A stretch of 9,380 nt of DNA from Chloroflexota bacterium (lineage in GTDB: Bacteria; Chloroflexota; Chloroflexia; Thermomicrobiales; UBA6265). The notes under the pieces were generated by a model. It was not told the DNA's origin. It worked only from the letters and a program-made list of their open reading frames with translations, and searched no databases. The stretch's first letter is position 1; the number at the start of each line of letters is the position of its first letter. The position numbers and the translations under genes are program-made. The DNA lies in contig JAFAEX010000194.1 of NCBI GenBank assembly GCA_023423795.1, forward strand, positions 1 to 9,380. The letters are read 5' to 3'. This document shows, one piece after another, positions 4,782 through 9,380 of the stretch.

Positions 4782-6647
4782 TCAAGCGCCCTCCAGCACC
4801 TGCCGCAACACCGCCTCGACGTCGCCCGTCGGCGGCGCCCCGACGCCGCGCCCGGTCACGCACACGACCACCGCGCCGGCCGTGCCGCAGCGCCGCGCCT
4901 CCTCCGGTCCGGTTTCGTATCCGCGCAGCAGGTACGGCTCGGCGGCCCGCGCGGCGACGGCATCCCCGAACTGGTGGACGGCCACGTCGAACTGGCTCGC
5001 GCCGCCGGACGTCGGCAACGCGCACCGCAGCGTCCGGTTCGCGCCATCCTGCCAGCGCCACGCGTCCACCAGTTCGGCCGGCGCGCCGGCGCGGCCCAAC
5101 CAGGGAACGACTTCCTCCCGCGTGAACCGCCAGTCGCTGAACGGCAGGAAGCAGGCGGCGTTGGCGACCGCCAGCCGGTCCGGCAGCATCCCGACGACCG
5201 ACGCATCCGGCGCGGGAACCGGCGGGGTGGTCGGCGTCGGCGCGACCATCGGCGATCCCGCTCCGCCCGCGGTTACCCCGGCCAGCACGTCCGCCGTCAC
5301 CGCGGCGACGTCGGTCTTGGGATCGCCCGCCGGGGCGACGCCGGTGACGCGCACCAGCACCGGCCCCTCGCTCGCGTAGATCGTGTACTCCCAGCCGTTG
5401 CTGGCCGGGCCGGTCACGGCAGTCGTCGCATCCCCCAGCAGCGGGGCGTCGGCGTACCGCAGCGTTGTCCCCGCGATGCGCGCCGCCGCGAAGTACGGGA
5501 CGGCCGCCTGCGCTGCCGGCGCATCCGCGAAGATGTGGACCGACACGTCGATCCAGCCCGCCGTCCCGGACGGCGGCCCGTCGCAGCCGAACTGCCGGAA
5601 CGCGCCGTCCCGCCACCCGAGCGCGGAGAGCCGGGATTGGGCGTCCGGCGTATCGGTGAACCGCGAAACGGCCGCCGGAAAATCGAGATCGGCCTCGTCG
5701 TAGAGGAAGAAGCAGTTGGCGTGCGCCAGTGCCGGGGACGTTGGCAGGTAGGCAGATGCGTCCTGGATGTCGTGTCCGATTGGCGTTGGAGTTGGCGTCA
5801 GTGGCACCGGCGAAAGAAGGATTGGGGTTGGAGTCGGTGACAGAACGATCGGGGCCGGCGTCACTTCGGGACTGCGCGACCCGGAGTCCACCGGGTCCAT
5901 ACCGGCGCCCTGCGATCCGGAGCCCAATGGGGAACCGGCGGAGAATGGCAGCTCGCACTGACTTATGCCATTGATGAATCCACCCATGAACGCGGTGATC
6001 CGGTCGTCGTCGAAGCCGTGCGCGCCCTCGATGTCCTGCGGCATGTTGTAGTCGTCGCCGGAGGCGGCTGAGAGGTAGGCCGCCTCTGTTACGTCGCCCT
6101 TGTCGAGCAGGCCGAGCAGACGCGCGCGTTGCGCCCACGCACCCGCCATGCAGTCGGCCTGCAGTTCGCGCGTGTTCCCAGGAGTGCGGAGCAAGTCGAG
6201 TTGGAACTGCACGTGGTGCGCCCATTCGTGGGCAAGCACGTTGAACGGCCCGTAATCACCAAAACTCTCCTCGGGGTTCGAGGACCACGCGATCATCGCC
6301 GTCGTGATGTAGATGGATTCGTCCGCGCCGCAATAAAACGCCGTCTGTTGGGTCGCCAGCACGTCGCCGCACGCGGACGCCGCAGCGTCCCTGACCACAA
6401 TGACGTTCAGGGGCGGCCGGTATTCCGAGCCTGCCTCCGTGAGCGTGGCCGACCAGTACGCGTCGATGGCCGCGTAGAAGGCGGACTCGCCGGAACTGAA
6501 GGCACTCGCGCGCTCACCCCTGTAGCCGGTGAGCACCGGCGGTTCCGGCGGTGGTGTTTGTCCGGCCACTAAATGGACCGGAGCGAGCGCCGACAGGGCG
6601 ACCGCCAGCACCAGCAACCGGAACCACGCGTGCGGGGATGGATGCAT
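4782..6647 (-). CDS. secreted neutral zinc metallopeptidase, YpfJ-type, with duplicated C-terminal domain
   Basis: A 621-aa exported protein. Residues 1-30 are a signal peptide (hydrophobic WFRLLVLAVALSALAPVHLV, then AGQ). Residues ~35-235 form the peptidase: HEWAH (140-144) inside VLAHEWAHHVQ gives two zinc-binding His and the catalytic Glu141, and RELQADCMAGAWA supplies Glu161 as probable third ligand. This pair of motifs is characteristic of the putative neutral zinc metallopeptidase family that includes YpfJ. A Pro/Thr linker (about 260-290) leads to a first C-terminal domain (about 300-458), a second Pro/Thr linker (about 467-482), and a second, shorter copy (about 487-621). Both copies share an N-terminal Cys, a DGA turn, a second Cys exactly 43 residues after the first, and DVxVHxFxDA 12 residues later, so each probably has one disulfide. 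The likely site is the cell surface or medium. I prefer ATG 6647 over GTG 6659 because AGGTGG lies 8 bases upstream of the ATG. Substrates are unknown. Confidence 0.88.
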   Translation of the reverse strand: MHPSPHAWFRLLVLAVALSALAPVHLVAGQTPPPEPPVLTGYRGERASAFSSGESAFYAAIDAYWSATLTEAGSEYRPPLNVIVVRDAAASACGDVLATQQTAFYCGADESIYITTAMIAWSSNPEESFGDYGPFNVLAHEWAHHVQFQLDLLRTPGNTRELQADCMAGAWAQRARLLGLLDKGDVTEAAYLSAASGDDYNMPQDIEGAHGFDDDRITAFMGGFINGISQCELPFSAGSPLGSGSQGAGMDPVDSGSRSPEVTPAPIVLSPTPTPILLSPVPLTPTPTPIGHDIQDASAYLPTSPALAHANCFFLYDEADLDFPAAVSRFTDTPDAQSRLSALGWRDGAFRQFGCDGPPSGTAGWIDVSVHIFADAPAAQAAVPYFAAARIAGTTLRYADAPLLGDATTAVTGPASNGWEYTIYASEGPVLVRVTGVAPAGDPKTDVAAVTADVLAGVTAGGAGSPMVAPTPTTPPVPAPDASVVGMLPDRLAVANAACFLPFSDWRFTREEVVPWLGRAGAPAELVDAWRWQDGANRTLRCALPTSGGASQFDVAVHQFGDAVAARAAEPYLLRGYETGPEEARRCGTAGAVVVCVTGRGVGAPPTGDVEAVLRQVLEGA

Positions 6648-6698
6648 CCTGACGGCCACCTGCCGGGACCTGACGTATGGGGTCGGTATTGTGGCGTC

Positions 6699-6704
6699 AT
6701 CCTA
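6699..6704 (-). promoter_or_regulatory. candidate -10 box of the metallopeptidase gene
   Basis: On the minus strand TAGGAT matches the -10 consensus at four of six positions, 52 bases upstream of the ATG at 6647. The -35 is not recognisable. Confidence 0.3.
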
Positions 6705-6744
6705 TCCCACTTCACCGGCCCTGCGCATGTGGCCGCGCGGCGAG

Positions 6745-6761
6745 AGAGACTTGGTGTCTCT
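6745..6761. promoter_or_regulatory. operator-like inverted repeat upstream of the metallopeptidase
   Basis: AGAGAC and GTCTCT are perfect 6-base arms around a 5-base centre (TTGGT). The repeat is centred about 50 bases upstream of the candidate -10 of the metallopeptidase. It may bind a dimeric regulator, but no regulator gene is adjacent, so this is only suggestive. Confidence 0.25.
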
Positions 6762-6896
6762 TGACGGCGGCGCGCAATCCGATCTGCCCACCACGCCGGG
6801 GACTCGGCGCGTTCATGCTGTTGTCCATTGAAGCGATCGAGCCCTTCGGGGAATCGGTGATGCGCCGGGAGGTTGCCCCGACGCGCGGAAGGCCGG

Positions 6897-7007
6897 ATGA
6901 TTCGTCGTCAGGCTAATCGCGGTGCTATCGAGTCGCGGCGGCTGCGGCAGCGCATGGCCGCGGGCGTCAGGACCGACGAGCGGTCGCTGGATACGAGCCT
7001 GTTGTAG
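6897..7007 (+). CDS. doubtful 36-codon ORF
   Basis: ATG at 6897, preceded by GGAAGG (6887-6892) at 4 bases, opens a frame to TAG at 7005-7007. The peptide is strongly basic and helix-prone (MIRRQANRGAIESRRLRQRM...DERSLDTSLL) and looks like a fragment of a natural protein. It ends just before the large inverted repeat, so it could be a decayed gene remnant or a tiny gene. I do not recognise it, and chance is a fair alternative. Confidence 0.2.
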   Translation: MIRRQANRGAIESRRLRQRMAAGVRTDERSLDTSLL

Positions 7008-7021
7008 AACCCCGCCGGCGT

Positions 7022-7122
7022 CGCCCGCCCCGTCATCCCGAGCCGGTCGAGGGATCTCGTCGGGCTCCCCCACGAGATGCTGAACGAGATCCCTCGACCG
7101 GCTCGGGATGACGGGGCGGGCG
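7022..7122. repeat. perfect 39-bp inverted repeat (REP/MITE-like)
   Basis: Bases 7022-7060 are the exact reverse complement of 7084-7122, with a 23-base centre. The centre contains a further ACGAGAT (7072-7078) identical to the start of the right arm (7084-7090). The core GTCATCCCGAGCC...GAGGGATCT belongs to a style of intergenic palindrome (GTCATYCYGAGC...GAAGRATCT) that I recall as common in Chloroflexota and some other phyla. It is best read as a dispersed non-autonomous repeat rather than a terminator, since no T tract flanks it on either side. Confidence 0.9.
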
Positions 7123-7394
7123 GTCTTGAAACGCGCTCTACCGCGTCAACGCCTCGCGCGGCCCTGTACTTCGGGCGATGGGGAGCGCGCAGGCGCGAGT
7201 GAACCGCCTGACCCGGAGTGAACGCGACGTCGCGAATGTGCGAGCGGACATAAATTTCGCATCGCCCGCAATCGTCCGAATTCCCCTATCGAGAGGTGTG
7301 AGCCCAGCGCGCGGGATTCCCGGCCGAGGACGTCCGAACCTCGGTCCCCCCATCTCACGCGGTCGCCCGCCCCGCGTTTCAGGGATGTGGGATC

Positions 7395-7412
7395 GGGAGG
7401 TTGGCCCCTCCC
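7395..7412 (+). promoter_or_regulatory. leader hairpin before the small-protein gene
   Basis: GGGAGG and CCTCCC pair around the 6-base loop TTGGCC, 13 bases upstream of the Shine-Dalgarno AAGGA. It would fold in the 5' leader of the 72-aa gene and might affect translation or mRNA stability. Confidence 0.3.
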
Positions 7413-7438
7413 GGAGGTCCACGGGAAGGAACGGAACC

Positions 7439-7657
7439 ATGCACGATTTCGTCGCCCATCTTGCCGGCCCGAAGGTCACCGCCGAGATCGCCCGCAGCGC
7501 GATGCCGGACGCGCCGGTCGTCCCCGACCCCGTCTCCGGCGGCGCGACCACCACCGGCGTGCTGCTGCGGCAGCGGATCAGCCTTGGGCTGCGCCGCCTC
7601 GCCGACCTCGTCGAGCCCTCCGCCGGGTGCGCCCCGGTCGGCATCGGCTGCCAGTAG
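7439..7657 (+). CDS. uncharacterised 72-aa small protein
   Basis: ATG at 7439 follows AAGGA (7426-7430) at 8 bases, and the frame ends at TAG 7655-7657 immediately inside a strong hairpin terminator. A proper ribosome binding site, high G/C at third positions and a dedicated terminator make it a credible gene despite its size. The protein has a first helix (about 3-22, FVAHLAGPKVTAEIARSAMP), a Pro/Gly/Thr linker, a second basic amphipathic helix (about 41-59, VLLRQRISLGLRRLADLVE) and a tail with two cysteines six residues apart (Cys64 and Cys71, CAPVGIGC). There is no signal peptide or membrane span. I do not recognise the family. The R-rich second helix recalls small uncharacterised proteins frequent in this kind of genome, but that is impression only. 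Confidence 0.6.
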   Translation: MHDFVAHLAGPKVTAEIARSAMPDAPVVPDPVSGGATTTGVLLRQRISLGLRRLADLVEPSAGCAPVGIGCQ

Positions 7658-7697
7658 TCCTTGCGCGGCGGAGCACCGCCGCGCAAGGACTGCTTTC
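7653..7697 (+). terminator. intrinsic terminator of the 72-aa gene
   Basis: A 16-bp perfect stem (7656-7671 with 7676-7691, loop AGCA) extends to about 19 bp with one G-T pair and is followed by TTTC. The stop codon of the small gene is part of the stem. The U tract is short, but the stem is very stable, as usual for terminators in high-GC genomes. Confidence 0.7.
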
Positions 7698-7880
7698 AAG
7701 CGGCTCCCTCTCCGCGTGGCGGCTCCCCGGCCGCCACCATCCATCCCCCTCCACCCGCCGGCGTCCCGGATCGTTGGTGGATCGCGACGAGACCTCCCGA
7801 ACGGAGGCCGGCGCGATCCCCGGCGATCCCGGGGCGCCGGCGGCGTTTCATCCTCCCCGAGGTCGTTCGGAACGGGACGT

Positions 7881-8846
7881 TCAGCGCGCCATGCCGGATG
7901 CGCGGGCGGCGTCCAGCCGCGCCTCGTCGGCGGCGAACAGGTCGTAGTTGAGCGTCTGCGCTGCCGTCGCGCCCTCGTGGGCGGCGGCGGCGATCTGGTG
8001 GGCGAACAGGCGGGTGCAATCGCCGGCGGCGTAGACGAACGGCTCGCTGGTGCGCTGCTCGGTGTCGGCCTGGATGTAGCCGGCGGCGTCGAGGACGACG
8101 CCGAGCGACCGGGCCAGCGCCGTTTCCGGCACGGAGCCCTGGTGGCTGAACAGGTGATCGGCCGGCACCTCCCGCCCGTCCGCCAGCCGCAGCGCCTCCA
8201 GCATCCGCGGTGCGCCGTCGCGGGCGCGGGCGCTGGCGATCCGCCCGGCCAGCACCGGCAGCCCGCGCCGGGCCAGCCGGTCGGCGATCGCCGGCGTCAG
8301 GCCCAGCGCGCCGTCGTTGGTCACCAGCGTGACGTCGGGGGTGAAGCGGCGCATCTGCAACGCCAGCACCGCCGTCTCGTCGTCGTTGCCGGCGACGACC
8401 ACGCGCGTGCCGCGCATCTCGTAGCCGTCGCAGACGATGCACCAGTGCAGGCTGTGGCCGACGAACGCCTCGTAGCCCGGAAAGCGGGTCCAGTTGTCGC
8501 GCACCCCGGTCGCCAGCACGAGGGCCCGCGCGCGGCAGGTTTCGCCGTCCGTCCCATCGACGACGAACCCGCCCGGCACGCGGCGCACCGCCACGACCTC
8601 GCCGTCGGAGAAGCGGGCGCCGTAGCGTTTCGCCTGCGCCGTGCCGCGTTCGCACAATTCGCGGGCCGAGACGCCGTCCGGGAACCCGAGGTAGTTGTGG
8701 TTCACCTGCGGATAGTCGGACCGCCCCGGCTGCGGGCGGTCGAAGACGAGGACCGACCGCAACGCCCGGCCGAGGTTGACCGCCACGGCCAGTCCGGCCG
8801 GGCCGCCGCCGACGACGACGGCATCGAAATCGAGTCGTTCGGGCAT
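7881..8846 (-). CDS. thioredoxin reductase-like FAD/NAD(P)-dependent oxidoreductase
   Basis: A 321-aa flavoprotein with the low-molecular-weight thioredoxin reductase architecture. Residues 8-20 (DAVVVGGGPAGLA) are the FAD-binding Rossmann motif, ALVLATGVRDNW (108-119) closes the first FAD part, Cys136-x-x-Cys139 in HWCIVCDGYE is the redox-active disulfide, VVVAGNDDETA (149-159) begins the NAD(P)H domain, and FVYAAGDC (270-277) with AHQIAAAAHEGATAA completes FAD binding. The nicotinamide domain is atypical: thioredoxin reductases carry GGGxSA and a downstream HRR motif for the NADPH phosphate, whereas here there is GNDDETA and VTLVTNDG without HRR. It may therefore use NADH or another donor and reduce something other than thioredoxin. 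The ATG at 8846 has GGAG seven bases upstream; the open frame continues upstream but without family similarity. No thioredoxin gene is adjacent. Cytoplasmic; partner unknown. Confidence 0.9.
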   Translation of the reverse strand: MPERLDFDAVVVGGGPAGLAVAVNLGRALRSVLVFDRPQPGRSDYPQVNHNYLGFPDGVSARELCERGTAQAKRYGARFSDGEVVAVRRVPGGFVVDGTDGETCRARALVLATGVRDNWTRFPGYEAFVGHSLHWCIVCDGYEMRGTRVVVAGNDDETAVLALQMRRFTPDVTLVTNDGALGLTPAIADRLARRGLPVLAGRIASARARDGAPRMLEALRLADGREVPADHLFSHQGSVPETALARSLGVVLDAAGYIQADTEQRTSEPFVYAAGDCTRLFAHQIAAAAHEGATAAQTLNYDLFAADEARLDAARASGMAR

Positions 8847-8934
8847 GCGCGTGCTCCGGTTTTCAGGGATGGTCGATACGGAGGACCGGCTCGCCGGGAG
8901 CGGGGCGCGTGACCGCGCTGCCCGCTGGTGCCCC

Positions 8935-8940
8935 AGCGTA
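8935..8940 (-). promoter_or_regulatory. possible -10 box of the oxidoreductase gene
   Basis: On the minus strand TACGCT within GGTACGCTGG repeats the box before the cupin gene. It lies 89 bases upstream of the ATG at 8846, so the leader would be long. A nearer TATCGA (8873-8878) is an alternative, only 27 bases from the start. Confidence 0.25.
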
Positions 8941-8966
8941 CCGCGCAGGGCAGGAGTTGGTTCAGT

Positions 8967-8987
8967 CGCACGCCGCACGCCGCGGCC
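8967..8987. repeat. short heptanucleotide array
   Basis: Two perfect copies of CGCACGC are followed in phase by CGCGGCC. The CGCACGC unit also occurs in the 20-bp repeat at 3441-3480, and the related GCCGCAC in the cupin hairpin at 4081-4087. Confidence 0.5.
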
Positions 8988-9210
8988 GGCGGACGCTACG
9001 CGGGCTAGGCGCCCTCGGCGGCCTCGATCGGAAAGCACCCATCCTCGACCGACGAAGGTGGCCCCCGCTCGACCGCGGCGCAGACCGGCGGTCGGCCCTG
9101 CTGGCGGGTTTCCGCGCACGTTCGGTGCCGGGCATGCCGCTTCGTGTGCCCGACGCGTTCGCTCGGGTGCGGTAGGCATTGCTGGCTTGTGCGGCTGGCG
9201 ATGCCGGTCC

Positions 9211-9266
9211 GCGAGCGGATGGCGGCAACGCCATCGGCCATCGGCTCGCTCGCGCAGTCCTGCGCG
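9211..9266. repeat. cluster of small hairpins
   Basis: GATGGCG and CGCCATC (9218-9224, 9229-9235) form a stem closed by a GCAA tetraloop of the stable GNRA class. Outer arms GCGAGC (9211-9216) and GCTCGC (9244-9249) enclose it, and CGCGCA-GTCC-TGCGCG (9251-9266) follows directly. This could be a structured RNA or a protein-binding site; it matches no RNA family I can name. Confidence 0.4.
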
Positions 9267-9279
9267 GTCCGGGGTCGTG

Positions 9280-9349
9280 GATGGCGGTTGCCGATGAGAT
9301 CCGGCCACGGGGACACCCGGGGATGATGGCGGTTGCCAGAATAGTCCGG
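9280..9349. repeat. 25-bp direct repeat, two copies
   Basis: GATGGCGGTTGCC, then 8 variable bases, then CCGG occurs at 9280-9304 and again at 9325-9349, offset 45 bp. The beginning GATGGCGG is also found at 9218-9225 in the neighbouring hairpin. Possible binding sites or a partial duplication. Confidence 0.6.
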
Positions 9350-9364
9350 GCATCGGACGAGCGG

Positions 9365-9380
9365 GCGCGATGCATCGCGC
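9365..9380. repeat. 16-bp perfect palindrome at the window edge
   Basis: GCGCGATGCATCGCGC is a perfect palindrome occupying the last 16 bases. It may extend beyond the window. Confidence 0.7.

Larger units (their letters stand above)
6648..7438. other. gene-poor region between metallopeptidase and small-protein genes
   Basis: About 790 bp upstream of both divergent flanking genes. It contains a candidate -10 and an operator-like inverted repeat for the metallopeptidase, one doubtful 36-codon frame, the perfect 39-bp inverted repeat, a 12-bp palindrome CGCGACGTCGCG (7223-7234), and an AT-richer island ACATAAATTTCG (around 7249-7260) that could belong to a promoter for the small gene at 7439. 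Other open frames lack codon bias and I found no RNA gene. Confidence 0.55.
8847..9380. other. gene-free right end of the window
   Basis: About 530 bp upstream of the oxidoreductase. No frame here has a ribosome binding site plus coding character. It contains a possible -10 for the oxidoreductase, a short heptamer array, a group of small hairpins (9211-9266), a 25-bp direct repeat (9280-9349) and a 16-bp palindrome at the very edge. A gene reading out of the window cannot be excluded. Confidence 0.5.

Noticed and set aside
4702..6225. A 507-codon minus-strand frame overlapping the metallopeptidase
   Set aside because: It is a shifted shadow of the metallopeptidase frame, which has the signal peptide, HEWAH and Cys-paired domains; the shadow has only Arg/Gly-rich sequence.
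7138..7686. A 182-codon minus-strand frame antisense to the small-protein gene
   Set aside because: It starts within the terminator hairpin, has no ribosome binding site and mirrors the better supported 72-aa gene. Its first residues only echo the palindrome.
8776..9297. A 173-codon plus-strand frame antisense to the start of the oxidoreductase and running into the right end
   Set aside because: It is Arg/Pro/Ser/Thr-rich with no domain and begins opposite the FAD-binding motif of a certain gene.
9336..9352. AGTCCGGGC resembling the conserved block of RNase P RNA
   Set aside because: The purine-rich bases that should precede it and the following conserved helices are missing; the block lies in a short direct repeat.
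1..9380. tRNA or rRNA genes
   Set aside because: I looked for T-loop (GTTCRA) contexts with a matching acceptor stem and for conserved rRNA blocks and found only chance matches inside coding sequence, for example near 1285 and 6276.

Overview
The window is very GC-rich (roughly 70% by eye), with strong G/C preference at third codon positions, several GTG starts and GGAGG-type ribosome binding sites. An exported protein begins with a short arginine-rich signal peptide that ends in AAQDATPEA. I associate this style, together with Pro/Thr linkers of the PTPTP kind, with the Thermomicrobia/Thermomicrobiales side of Chloroflexota. That assignment is inference from style, not from a marker gene.

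Layout, left to right. (1) The 3' end of an unrecognised Ala-rich gene enters from the left (1-333), followed by a possible 50-codon reading frame. (2) A TetR-family repressor (463-1122, minus) is divergent from an alpha/beta hydrolase of the FrsA/DUF1100-like kind (1253-2458, plus). The shared 130-bp spacer holds a TTGC-N4-GCAA palindrome that overlaps both candidate -35 regions, so this looks like a locally regulated catabolic or detoxification pair. (3) A secreted SnoaL-like protein (2558-3082, minus) faces the hydrolase 3' end. (4) A small cupin-like protein (3645-4052, plus) follows a 560-bp gene-free stretch. (5) A repeat-dense 730-bp stretch (4053-4781) has no gene. (6) A large secreted zinc metallopeptidase of the YpfJ type with a duplicated C-terminal domain lies at 4782-6647 (minus). 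(7) A second gene-poor stretch (6648-7438) holds a perfect 39-bp inverted repeat. (8) A 72-aa small protein has its own hairpin terminator (7439-7697, plus). (9) A thioredoxin-reductase-like flavoprotein (7881-8846, minus) and a gene-free right end with palindromes and short direct repeats close the window.

The genes do not form an obvious pathway: apart from the TetR/hydrolase pair they look like independent single-gene units separated by long intergenic regions. The unusual part is those intergenic regions. Heptanucleotide tandem repeats sharing motifs such as GCCCTCG, CGCACGC and GTCGCCT recur at four or more sites, one of them forming a long hairpin that supplies the last codons and the stop of the cupin gene. 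Three copies of a ~130-bp module (perfect 11-bp hairpin, then a G-quadruplex-capable purine tract, then a conserved tail ending CGGATTCAT) sit in 610 bp. I see no CRISPR array, tRNA, rRNA, prophage or complete transposon, and no convincing multi-gene novel system.
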